DNA from: VAZQ01 sp963739175
GTDB taxonomy: Bacteria; Pseudomonadota; Alphaproteobacteria; Rhizobiales; Xanthobacteraceae
Reading direction: 5' to 3'
Length of the DNA: 64,000 nucleotides
Assembly: GCA_963739175.1 (NCBI GenBank)
Contig: CAVTZH010000007.1
Location: forward strand, 186,001 to 250,000
The notes under the pieces: model-generated
Database searches by the model: none
The model's input: the letters and a program-made list of their open reading frames with translations, nothing else
What the model was told of the DNA's origin: nothing
Position numbers and translations under genes: made by a program
Shown: positions 54,467-62,833 of the stretch, one piece after another
Numbering within the stretch: position 1 is the first letter of the stretch
Layout: each line of letters starts with the position of its first letter

Positions 54467-55602
54467 ATGACCACGCCCTCTGACGACATGAGTACGGAAG
54501 ATTTGCGCTTCATGGCGCTGGCGCTGGCGCTCGGCCGCCGTGGCCTCGGGCGCACCTGGCCGAACCCGGCCGTGGGCGCCGTGGTGGTGCGCGACGACGG
54601 GGCCGGGCCGGTGATCGTCGGCCGCGGCTGGACCCAGCCCGGCGGCCGCCCGCATGCCGAGACCGAGGCGCTCGCGCCGCGCCGGGGAGGCCGCGCGCGG
54701 CGCGACCCTCTACGTGACGCTCGAGCCCTGCTCGCATCACGGCAAGACGCCGCCCTGCGCCGACGCCATCATCAAGGCGGGCATCAAGCGCGTGGTGTCG
54801 GCGCTGGTCGATCCCAATCCGCAGGTCGCCGGCGCCGGGCATTGGCGGATGGCCGAGAGCGGCGTGATCGTCGAAGTGGGCGTCGGTGCCGATGAAGCGC
54901 GCCGCGCCAATGCCGGGCACATCCGCCGCATGACCGACGGCCGTCCGCACGTGATCCTCAAGCTTGCGGTCTCCGCCGACGGCAAGGCCGGGCTTGTCGG
55001 GCCGGCGGCCGGTGCAGATCACCGGCTCGGCGGTGCGCAACGAGGTGCACCTGATGCGCGCCATGAGCGATGCCGTCCTCACTGGTGTCGGCACGGCGCT
55101 GTCCGACGATCCACTGCTGACCTGTCGTTTGCCCGGCATGGCCGGCCGCTCGCCGGTGCGGGTCGTGCTCGACAGTCGCTTGCGGCTGCCGCTCGACGGC
55201 CGGCTGGTCGCGACCGCGCGCGAGGTGCCGTTGTGGGTGGTCGCCGCCGAGGGCGCGCCGCAGGATCGCGAGCAGGCGCTGCGCGCGGGCGGCGCCGAGG
55301 TGCTGCGGGCTCGTTCAGCGAACGGCAAGCTCGATCTCGCCGCGGTGCTGCAAGCCCTGGCCGGGCGCGGGATCACCCGGCTGATGATCGAGGCCGGGCC
55401 GATCGTGACGGCGGCATTCGTTAACGCCGACCTCGTAGACGAGGCGGTGGTGTTCCGGTCGCCCAACGCCATTGGGGCGGACGGGATCGACGCGCTGGAG
55501 GGGCTGCCGCTCGCCGCATTGACCGCGTCGCCGCGGCTCTCCATGAAGAGTACCGAAATGGCCGGAGCTGACACCGTCGAACGCTTCGGCCGTCAGGAGT
55601 AA
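54467..55602 (+). CDS. ribD: Bifunctional riboflavin biosynthesis deaminase/reductase (two frameshifts)
   Basis: Two successive steps of riboflavin synthesis: deamination of the pyrimidine intermediate, then NADPH reduction of its ribose. About 377 residues. The zinc deaminase site is 'PHAETEAL' and 'TLEPCSHHGKTPPCADAI'. The reductase half starts at 'HVILKLAVSADGK' and includes 'DAVLTGVGTALSDDPLLTCR' and 'GGAEVLR'. Extra bases near 54677 and 54996 break it. No FMN riboswitch is seen in the short leader. A His-rich methyltransferase gene begins three bases after its stop. Confidence 0.93.
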
Positions 55603-55605
55603 CTA

Positions 55606-56319
55606 ATGTCGCACGATCCCAAGCATCCGCATTCGCATGGCCACGGCCATTCGCACGATCATTCCCACGACCATGGTCACAGCCACGACCACGGGCATGA
55701 CCACCATCATCATGACCACGATCATGATCACCACCACGACGATCATGGGCACGACTGGCATTCCCATCGCTATGTCGACGACTGGATCGCGCGCGATGCG
55801 CGCCGCATGGCCGAGCGCATGCCAATCCTGGAGGCGCTGATCGCGGCGGTGCCGTTCCCGGCCGACGCCCAGATCGACGTGCTCGATGTCGGCGGCGGCT
55901 CCGGCGTCGTCACCGAGGCGGTGCTCGACGCGTTTCCGGCGGCGCGGCTGACGTTGCAGGATTTTTCCGAACTCATGCTGGCGCGCGCTCGCGACAAATT
56001 CGCGGCCCACGACCGCGCGATCAAATACGTGCAGTGCGACCTGCACGATCCGGCCTGGCCGCAGAAGGCGGGCGGGCCGTTCGATCTCGTGGTCTCCGGC
56101 ATCGCGATCCACAATCTGAAAGACCTCGCCGCCATGGCCGCCTGCTACGAGGCGGTGCACGGGCTGCTGAAGCCCGGCGGCTGCTTCCTCGACTACGATC
56201 ACTTCGACAAGTTCGGCGGCGTGCCGTTGCACCAGCATTCGATGAAGGTCGCGGGCTTCAAGGCCGCCGATCCGGTCTGGCACAAGCATCCGACCGCGGT
56301 GGTCAAGGCGGTGAAGTGA
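55606..56319 (+). CDS. Class I methyltransferase with a histidine-rich N-terminus
   Basis: A 237-residue protein. The first 55 residues are mostly His, Asp, Gly and Ser ('HSHGHGHSHDHSHDHG' and 'HDHHHHDHDHDHHHDD'), like the metal-binding heads of HypB, ZnuA or SlyD. A normal class I methyltransferase core follows: 'IDVLDVGGGSGVVTEAVLDA', 'LTLQDFSELMLARAR', 'FDLVVSGIAIHNL' and 'LLKPGGCFLDYDHFDKFGG'. No signal peptide is seen. It is coupled to ribD (three-base gap) and the hydrolase (seven-base gap). The head could store Zn or Ni or sense metal; the methyl acceptor is unknown. Confidence 0.85.
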   Translation: MSHDPKHPHSHGHGHSHDHSHDHGHSHDHGHDHHHHDHDHDHHHDDHGHDWHSHRYVDDWIARDARRMAERMPILEALIAAVPFPADAQIDVLDVGGGSGVVTEAVLDAFPAARLTLQDFSELMLARARDKFAAHDRAIKYVQCDLHDPAWPQKAGGPFDLVVSGIAIHNLKDLAAMAACYEAVHGLLKPGGCFLDYDHFDKFGGVPLHQHSMKVAGFKAADPVWHKHPTAVVKAVK

Positions 56320-56326
56320 GATCGCG

Positions 56327-57115
56327 ATGCCGGTCAGCCGCAGCAACGGGGTCGACATCTGGTACGAGGTGAAGGGCGACGGCCGCCCGATGGTGCTCGT
56401 CCACGCCAATCCGTTCGACCATGACCTGTGGATGTACCAGAGCGCGCATTTCTCGACCTGGTTCAAGGTGATCGGGATCGACATCCGCGGCTACGGGCGC
56501 TCGAGCAAGGTCACCACGCCGTATTCGCTCAAGGACATGACCGACGACGTGGTCGGCGTCATGCGCGACCTCAATATCTCGCGCGCCGTGCTGGGCGGCT
56601 GCAGCGTCGGCTCCTCGATCGCGCTGCTGCTCGCGCTCGATCATCCGGAGCTGTTCGACGCGGTCTTCCTGGTCGGCGGCAACAGCGGCTCGAGCGCGCG
56701 CTACACCGGCCGCATCGACGGCTACCGCAAGGACCTCGGCGACTACCACATCAAGCATCTGCGCGAGCTGGTCGCGCCGGCCTTCGCCGACAGCCCGCTC
56801 GGCAAGCATCTGCTCAATATGTGGGTCGAGCGCGAGCCGCGGCTCAAGGGCGAGGCGATCGCGCAGGTGTTCATGGCCGGCAATCACACCGCGACCACCG
56901 ACCGCCTCGGCACCATGAAAGTGCCGACGCTGGTGATCAACGGCGAGTTCGACCATTCGCTGCCGGCCGGCAAGACCACCGCCAGCCTGACGCCCGGCGC
57001 GGTGCATAAGGTGCTGCCCGGCACCGGCCACGCCTGCTGCCTGGAAGACCCGGCCGGCTTCGACGCCCTGGTGATTGATTTCCTGCAAGCGCGTAAACTC
57101 ATGCCGGTGATTTGA
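56327..57115 (+). CDS. Alpha/beta hydrolase
   Basis: An intact 262-residue alpha/beta hydrolase. Nucleophile elbow 'GGCSVGSSIALLLAL' (Ser), acid probably in 'VINGEFDHSLPAG', and catalytic His in 'LPGTGHACCLEDP'. Oxyanion part: 'MVLVHANPFDHDLW'. Its stop overlaps a frame that runs into ribE, whose ATG is nine bases on, so the hydrolase is inside the rib transcript. The substrate is unknown; esters or beta-ketoacid lactones are typical. Confidence 0.87.
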   Translation: MPVSRSNGVDIWYEVKGDGRPMVLVHANPFDHDLWMYQSAHFSTWFKVIGIDIRGYGRSSKVTTPYSLKDMTDDVVGVMRDLNISRAVLGGCSVGSSIALLLALDHPELFDAVFLVGGNSGSSARYTGRIDGYRKDLGDYHIKHLRELVAPAFADSPLGKHLLNMWVEREPRLKGEAIAQVFMAGNHTATTDRLGTMKVPTLVINGEFDHSLPAGKTTASLTPGAVHKVLPGTGHACCLEDPAGFDALVIDFLQARKLMPVI

Positions 57116-57123
57116 GGATTTTC

Positions 57124-57735
57124 ATGTTCACCGGCATCGTGACCGACATCGGCGACGTGGTGGCTGTCCGGCAACGGGCGGAGGGGCTGCACCGCATCAA
57201 GATCGCCTGCAGCTATCCGCGCGCCTCGATCGTCGAGGGCGCCTCGATCGCCTGCTCGGGCGCGTGCCTCACCGTCGTCGCCATCGGCGAGGAGGACGGG
57301 CGCACCTGGTTCTCGGTCGATGCCGCCGCCGAGACGCTGCGGCTGACCACCGTCGGTGGCTGGCGGCACGGGACGAAGATCAATCTCGAGCGCGCGCTGA
57401 AAGTCGGCGACGAGCTCGGCGGTCACGTCGTCGCCGGGCATGTCGACGGGCTCGCGACGCTCTCAAGCGCGAGGATCTGACCGAGATGGCGCGCATGACG
57501 CTGCGCGCGCCGGCCGCGCTCGCGCATTTCATCGCGCCCAAGGGATCGGTCACGCTCGACGGCGTCTCGCTGACCGTCAACGAGGTCGTGGGCGACACCT
57601 TCACGGTGCTGATCATCCCGCACACCCTGAAGGTGACGACGCTGGGCGCGCTTGCGGCCGGCGCACGAGATCAATCTCGAAGTCGACCTCATGGCCCGCT
57701 ACGCGGCGCGGCTGATGGAGGCGCGTCCCTCATAG
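57124..57735 (+). CDS. ribE: Riboflavin synthase alpha chain (two frameshifts)
   Basis: Dismutates two 6,7-dimethyl-8-ribityllumazine molecules to riboflavin. 203 residues, a tandem of two beta-barrel lumazine-binding domains. The signature start 'MFTGIVTDIGDV' and 'ACSGACLTVVAIG' open domain 1, and 'GGHVVAGHVDGLA' opens domain 2, which continues 'KGSVTLDGVSLTVNEV' and ends 'DLMARYAARLMEARPS'. A base is missing (or two extra) near 57464 and one is extra near 57663; the errors cancel. As an essential gene it should be intact in the living cell. Confidence 0.93.
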
Positions 57736-57993
57736 CTGGCGGTACGCGCTCGCCGACATCGCACGTCTGGTAAATGAAAGATGCCGTCACCGAAGGCGGC
57801 CGCCTACAGAATCATCGAAAAGCCCCAAGAAGCATTCCAAGCGCCGCAGCACCGGCTCCAGCACGCCTCCGATGAGGTTGAGCAGGGCTTAACAGGCCGC
57901 TGAAATTGCCTTCATTTGGATTAGCCGAGATTTCGTGCCTTTGCCGTAGCTTGTTTTGTGGTTTCGGCGCTCCTGGAGCGAGGGTGATTGACG

Positions 57994-58539
57994 ATGAGGC
58001 TGACCATCCTTTTTGCGCTGTTGCCCGCGATCCTTGTCGCGGCCTGCTCCGAGGATCGCGGCGTGGTCTATCCGGTTTCGCTGGATCGGGCGCGGCAGAT
58101 CTTATCGAAGACGGACCTGCCGCCGGTCTTTGGCAGCAACGCGCCAAGCGTTCAGATTCGAACGAGGCCGGCCGAGGTCACCTGGGTCGTTGGCAACCAC
58201 GGATCTGAGCTCATGCGATACATCGCGACGCTCAGTGAGGCCGGGGAAGGCCGCACCCGCGTCGGATTGGAGCTCAAGGGTGCGAAAGGCGGGCTGGCCG
58301 GGGACGTCGAGCAGCGCTTTACCGAGAACCCAAGCGCCAGGAATCTTTATCTGGTGGCGATGAAAGAGCGGATCGCCTCGGCCATCGAAGGGCGCCCCCT
58401 CGATATGACGAAGATCTATCCGGCGCTCGGCGCTGCCGCGTTCGCCAATATGGGCAACATGCGCAAGTCGTTGGATGCCGCGGTCAAGGCCTCGGAGGAG
58501 CTCGAGCGAGCTCACCTCCAAAGCAATAGGCGCAGATGA
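57994..58539 (+). CDS. Predicted lipoprotein, unknown function
   Basis: A 181-residue protein with a lipoprotein signal: 'LFALLPAILVAACSEDRG' has the lipobox 'LVAAC'. The mature part is mixed alpha/beta with no recognised domain ('VQIRTRPAEVTWVVGNHGSE', 'GRTRVGLELKGAKGGLAGDV'). Asp is absent at position +2 (Ser instead), so it should go to the outer membrane. It lies 258 bases after ribE, a gap in which I see only short, stop-broken frames. Confidence 0.75.
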   Translation: MRLTILFALLPAILVAACSEDRGVVYPVSLDRARQILSKTDLPPVFGSNAPSVQIRTRPAEVTWVVGNHGSELMRYIATLSEAGEGRTRVGLELKGAKGGLAGDVEQRFTENPSARNLYLVAMKERIASAIEGRPLDMTKIYPALGAAAFANMGNMRKSLDAAVKASEELERAHLQSNRRR

Positions 58540-58639
58540 GGGTAGGTGAGATGGGGATTGCTGGAAAGTTTCCGTGTGGCGCTTCCGATGGCCATCAGAA
58601 GTGCGGAGAAGATACCTTGCCAAGCGGCACGATGTCCGC

Positions 58640-58725
58640 TTCGGGTCATGAGCGGAAAGGCTCGCAGTGAGCATCCCTAGTCCGCTTTGCCCCCGAATGC
58701 CGACATCGCGCGTATTATGAGTACA
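58640..58725. repeat. Possible dispersed TGTCCGCTTCGGGTC repeat
   Basis: ATGTCCGCTTCGGGTCATGA and GTCCGCTTTGCCCCCGAATG resemble a short repeat often seen between genes in Bradyrhizobium relatives. Only one partial copy lies here, so this is weak. Confidence 0.35.
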
Positions 58726-58729
58726 CGTC

Positions 58730-60670
58730 CTAGTTCGTCGCCTGCAGGTAACCGCGGACGTCGTCCTCCAGCAGCAGCCGGTCCTGCACCAATTGCCGCG
58801 CCGTCTTCTCGATGATGGCGGCGCGCGCACCCGGGGTCGGATAGCGTTCCTGGAGCGACAGGCGCGGATCGTTGGCCTTGATGCGTTCGTCGCGGGTCTT
58901 GGCGAACGGCAACATCGAGCCGAAATTGCCGCAGAGCGCGCCGTTGCCATGGCCGGCAATGCGCACATTCCACCCGAGATGGGTTGCAACCGGCGCCGCC
59001 AGCGTCGGCAGGCGGATGCCGGCGACCGCGTTGCCGTCGGCGTCGACTTTGGGCACGAATACCGGATAGGCGGTCTTCTTCACCGGCGGCATGGCGTCGT
59101 GATCGACCGCGGTCGGCTGATGCACCAGGCCGCTATACTTGAAGCCCGGAATGGTCGGGAAGCTCTTGGTGTTCTCCGCGACCGCCACCAAGGTGCCGTC
59201 GGCCCGGCTTGGATAGCGGCTCGCGGGCGGCGCAGTTCCGTCCGACGTCCATCCTTCCATGGCGACGAGCAGAGCCCGCAACACCGGCCCGGCATAGAGC
59301 GGATTGGTGGGATAGGTGCAGACCGGGTTCATCCCCGATTTGGCGGTGGCCGTGGAGTTGTGCTGCAGCGTTGCAAGATAATAGAGCCGAACATTGTCAG
59401 GCATGGTCAGCGGCTCGCCCTTGGTGTCAGTCACGACCAAGGACCCAATCGACTGGTAGAATTCGATATCGGTGTCGGTCTGCATGATCTTCGGGCAGTT
59501 CTTTGCCGCGAGGCAGCGCGCCAGCCAGCCGTCGGTACGGCCGGTGACCTGGTCGGTCGTCACCGGATAGGTGAACGGGAACGCGGTGCCGGGATAAAGC
59601 GTCTCGCCGTGCTCCTGCATGTTGCGGCCGGGCTGCGCAAACCGGTAGTTCGTGAACATCTTTTTAGCCGCGCCGGTGTGCGGCATCAGCCCATCGAACA
59701 CCATTCGTCCGGCTTCGTCCTCGTTGAAGCCGAGATAGAGGAAATCGTGCAGGAAGCGTCCGCTCTGGGAAACGCCCAAGGAAACGGCATAGTCGATGCG
59801 GCCGGCGACCGGATTGGTCGCGCCGGTTGCGTCGGCGGTGTCGCGGCGGAGGAATGAGACGATGTCGCGCGTCGCCGCGAAGCCCATGCCCATCACCTTG
59901 GGATCTTTCGCGGTGTAGATGAATTCGTAGATCGCGCCGGCGTCGAACCCTTTCGGACGCTTGATCGAGATTTTGTCCGGCCCCTCGAAGGTGAAACTCA
60001 GATCGGCGGGTGTGGCGCGCGGATCGGTCTCGCGCTGGCGCACCGTCAGCCGCGCCTTGGCCGGATCGAGATCGGCCGCCGGATAGGTGAGGGTGGCGAC
60101 CGCGGGATTGCGCGTGTGATCGAAGATGAATTCTTCGCGGGAGAGACCGGTGATGCCCGGCACGACCGGTACCGAGATGGTCTTCCAGTTGGGGCGGGCG
60201 CCGAGGTCGCCTTGCCAGCCGCTCCACACCACCGTGTAGCCGCGGTTCATCAGGAAGCCGGTGCCGGCGGCGGCGGCTTTGGAGAAATCATTCCCTCCCG
60301 GCGCGTCGTTGTAATAGACCAGCGCCCGCTGGTTGCCGCGGTTGACCACGTCATAGAGCAGCCGGCGGTTACCGTTGGCAGCGTTGCTGGGGGTGAAGAT
60401 TTCGACATCGGCGATGGCTTCGACCAGGCCCTGCGCATTGCGCGGCGCGCGGTCGAGATCGACGATGATGGTGTTGTGCGGGTCGCTGGGCGACAGCGCC
60501 ACCGTGGCGCGGGCGATGATCCGCTCATAGGTGCCGACGGTCCCGAAGGAGCGCCCCTCAAAGGCGGGTTCGATCCGGATGATCTCGAACTTGACGACCT
60601 TGGCGCTTGCGTCCGCGACCAGGGCGCCAAGCCCGGCGGCGAGCGAAAGTCCTGCCAGCCAACACCGCAT
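58730..60670 (-). CDS. Exported alpha/beta hydrolase domain-containing protein
   Basis: An intact protein of 646 residues with a signal peptide ('LAGLSLAAGLGALVADASAK'). It matches the large alpha/beta hydrolase-domain family (PF20091 type) found in many alphaproteobacteria. The nucleophile is in 'SLGVSQSGRFLHD', and family regions include 'LLYDVVNRGNQRAL', 'GYTVVWSGWQGDL' and 'NGALCGNFGSMLPFA'. GGAGG lies five bases before ATG 60670. It is on the opposite strand to all rib genes and splits ribE from ribH. It probably hydrolyses esters in the periplasm. Confidence 0.82.
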   Translation of the reverse strand: MRCWLAGLSLAAGLGALVADASAKVVKFEIIRIEPAFEGRSFGTVGTYERIIARATVALSPSDPHNTIIVDLDRAPRNAQGLVEAIADVEIFTPSNAANGNRRLLYDVVNRGNQRALVYYNDAPGGNDFSKAAAAGTGFLMNRGYTVVWSGWQGDLGARPNWKTISVPVVPGITGLSREEFIFDHTRNPAVATLTYPAADLDPAKARLTVRQRETDPRATPADLSFTFEGPDKISIKRPKGFDAGAIYEFIYTAKDPKVMGMGFAATRDIVSFLRRDTADATGATNPVAGRIDYAVSLGVSQSGRFLHDFLYLGFNEDEAGRMVFDGLMPHTGAAKKMFTNYRFAQPGRNMQEHGETLYPGTAFPFTYPVTTDQVTGRTDGWLARCLAAKNCPKIMQTDTDIEFYQSIGSLVVTDTKGEPLTMPDNVRLYYLATLQHNSTATAKSGMNPVCTYPTNPLYAGPVLRALLVAMEGWTSDGTAPPASRYPSRADGTLVAVAENTKSFPTIPGFKYSGLVHQPTAVDHDAMPPVKKTAYPVFVPKVDADGNAVAGIRLPTLAAPVATHLGWNVRIAGHGNGALCGNFGSMLPFAKTRDERIKANDPRLSLQERYPTPGARAAIIEKTARQLVQDRLLLEDDVRGYLQATN

Positions 60671-60815
60671 CGCGACCTCCCCATGCTTGATCCGGCCTTG
60701 TGGCGGCCGGCTTTTGTCAACTCTAGCAAAAATCAGCATTCCTGCCAGCCGCAGGCTGCCCTTGCGGCACCGGCGATCCGCTTGTACTGACTCCGCAACA
60801 TTTGGAGACGAATGA

Positions 60816-61313
60816 ATGGCCGAGCCGCGCCGGACCACCGGCACCGATGCAGGCGCAGATGCAGGCAATGTGGCGGGTGCGCGCCTCCTGATCGTCGAGG
60901 CGCGCTTCTACGACGACATCGCCGATGCGCTCCTGGCCGGCGCCGCCCGCGCCATCGACGCGGCCGGCTGCACCTACGAGCGTGTGAGCGTGCCGGGGTC
61001 GCTGGAAGTGCCGCCGGCGATCGCGATCGCGCTCGATGCCGCCGAGCGGGCTGGCAAGCCGTTCGACGGCGCGGTCGGGCTGGGCTGCGTCATCCGCGGC
61101 GAGACGCTGCATTTCGAGATCGTGTCGTTTGAATCGGCACGTGCGTTGATGGACCTGTCGGTGGCACGCCGCATCCCGATCGGCAACGGCATCATCACGG
61201 TCGACACCGATACGCAGGCCCGAGAACGCGCGCAGATCGACAAAGGCGACAAGGGCGGCGATGCCGCCCGCGCGGCGCTCGCGCTTATTCGTCTCAAGCG
61301 CCGGGTCGGGTAG
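60816..61313 (+). CDS. ribH: 6,7-dimethyl-8-ribityllumazine synthase
   Basis: Makes lumazine from the RibD product and dihydroxybutanone phosphate. An intact 165-residue protein with 'GARLLIVEARFYDDIADALL', 'VPGSLEVPPAIAIAL', 'VGLGCVIRGETLHFEIV' (catalytic His region) and 'NGIITVDTDTQARER'. The length fits icosahedral or pentameric forms. The 25-residue N-terminal extension is polar and Ala/Gly/Thr-rich. nusB starts five bases later. Confidence 0.95.
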   Translation: MAEPRRTTGTDAGADAGNVAGARLLIVEARFYDDIADALLAGAARAIDAAGCTYERVSVPGSLEVPPAIAIALDAAERAGKPFDGAVGLGCVIRGETLHFEIVSFESARALMDLSVARRIPIGNGIITVDTDTQARERAQIDKGDKGGDAARAALALIRLKRRVG

Positions 61314-61318
61314 GGCAT

Positions 61319-61804
61319 ATGGCGCAGCCATCATCCGAGGAGCGCAAGGCCAACCGCCGCGGGGCGGCGCGACTCGCCGCGGTGCAGGCGCTCTATCAGA
61401 TGGACATCGCGTCGACCGGATTGAACGACATCCTGGCCGAGTTCGAGAGCCATTGGATCGGCCGCGAGGTGGAAGGCGAGCAATATCTGCCGGCAGAGGC
61501 CGCGTTCTTCCGCGACGTGGTCGGCGGTGTGGTGCGCGAGCAGCGCAAGCTCGATCCGCTGATCGACGATGCGTTGGCGAGGACCTGGCCGCTCAAGCGC
61601 ATCGAGGCGATCCTGCGCGCGGTGCTGCGCGCCGGCGCCTATGAGCTCGATCACCGGCGTGACGTGCCGGCGCGCGTGGTGGTTTCGGAATATGTCGACG
61701 TCGCCAACGCCTTTGTCGAGCGCGAGGAGACCGGCATGGTCAATGCGGTGCTCGACCAGATCGCGCGCAAGCTGCGCGGCGGCGAATTCGAGCGGACAGG
61801 GTAG
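61319..61804 (+). CDS. nusB: Transcription antitermination factor NusB
   Basis: A 161-residue all-helical RNA-binding factor that joins NusE (S10) on boxA of rRNA leaders. Visible landmarks: N-terminal Arg-rich 'NRRGAARLAAVQALYQMDIA', 'FRDVVGGVVREQ' and the C-terminal 'VVVSEYVDVANAF' and 'VNAVLDQIARKLR'. It is intact, with ribH upstream and thiL four bases downstream, the usual order. Confidence 0.96.
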   Translation: MAQPSSEERKANRRGAARLAAVQALYQMDIASTGLNDILAEFESHWIGREVEGEQYLPAEAAFFRDVVGGVVREQRKLDPLIDDALARTWPLKRIEAILRAVLRAGAYELDHRRDVPARVVVSEYVDVANAFVEREETGMVNAVLDQIARKLRGGEFERTG

Positions 61805-61808
61805 CGCG

Positions 61809-62810
61809 ATGGCCGGCGAACCGAAATCGGCCGAAGATCGTCTGATCGCGACCTATTTCCGTCCGTTCGCCACCCACCCGGGCGCGTTCAAGCTGACCGA
61901 CGACGCCGCGCTGCTGGTGACGTCTGCCGGTCACGACCTGGTGCTGACCGCGGACGCCGTCATCGGCGGCGTGCACTTCTTTCCCGAAGATGCCGCCGAC
62001 ATGGTGGCCAAGAAGGCGTTGCGGGTGAACCTCTCCGACCTCGCCGCCAAAGGCGCGAAGCCGGTCGGCTTTTTGCTGACGCTGGCGCTGCCGAAATCGG
62101 TGCCGGAAAGCTGGGTCGAGCTGTTCGCGCGCGGGCTCGGCGACGATGCCGAACAGTATGGCTGCCCGCTGCTCGGCGGCGATACCGTGCGGACCGCGGG
62201 CCCGGTGGCGATCTCGATCACGGCGCTCGGCTCGGTGCCGAAGAACACGATGGTCCGCCGTCGGGGCGCGCGGGCCGGCGACGTGGTGATGGTCACCGGC
62301 ACGATCGGCGACGCCGCGCTCGGGCTCGAGCTGCGCGACGCCGTCACCGCCGCCAAGCGCTGGAAGCTCGACAGCAAGCATCAGTATCAACTGCAGGCCC
62401 GCTACCTGCTGCCGCAGCCGCGCAACGCGCTGGCGGAAGGCGTTCGGCTCAGCGCGAGCGCGGCGATGGACGTCTCCGACGGGCTCGTGGGCGACCTCGG
62501 TAAGCTCTGCGACGTGTCCGGCGTTTCCGCCGAAATCGATGTGTCGAAGGTGCCGCTGTCGGAGGCAGCCGCGAGCGTCGTCACGTCGGAGCCGGCGGCG
62601 ATGGAAAAAGTGCTCACCGGCGGCGACGACTACGAGATCGTGTGCACGGTGCCGGCGGAGCGGCTCTCCGATTTTCGAGCGGCGGCAAAAGCCGCGCGCG
62701 TGCCGGTCGCCGAGATCGGCCGGATCATGGCGGAGAAAACGCCGCCGCGGTTCCTCGGCAGCGACGGCAAGCCGATGCAATTCAAGCAGACGTCCTTCAG
62801 CCACTTCTAA
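61809..62810 (+). CDS. thiL: Thiamine-monophosphate kinase
   Basis: Phosphorylates thiamine monophosphate to the diphosphate cofactor. An intact 333-residue AIR-synthase-fold protein: 'EDRLIATYFRPFA', 'DDAALLVTSAGHDLVLTAD', 'GGVHFFPEDAADMVAKKALR', 'CPLLGGDTVRT' (metal and ATP sites) and 'AMDVSDGLVGDLGKLC', 'VLTGGDDYEIV'. The ATG lies four bases after the nusB stop, so the two are coupled. Confidence 0.95.
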   Translation: MAGEPKSAEDRLIATYFRPFATHPGAFKLTDDAALLVTSAGHDLVLTADAVIGGVHFFPEDAADMVAKKALRVNLSDLAAKGAKPVGFLLTLALPKSVPESWVELFARGLGDDAEQYGCPLLGGDTVRTAGPVAISITALGSVPKNTMVRRRGARAGDVVMVTGTIGDAALGLELRDAVTAAKRWKLDSKHQYQLQARYLLPQPRNALAEGVRLSASAAMDVSDGLVGDLGKLCDVSGVSAEIDVSKVPLSEAAASVVTSEPAAMEKVLTGGDDYEIVCTVPAERLSDFRAAAKAARVPVAEIGRIMAEKTPPRFLGSDGKPMQFKQTSFSHF

Positions 62811-62833
62811 GAGGACGCACGGAGGAATTCCTG

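Noticed and set aside
57736..57993. A possible gene between ribE and the lipoprotein gene on the minus strand.
   Set aside because: The hydrophobic stretch '...LLNLIGGVLEPVLRRLECF' is broken by a stop and has no start or ribosome site.
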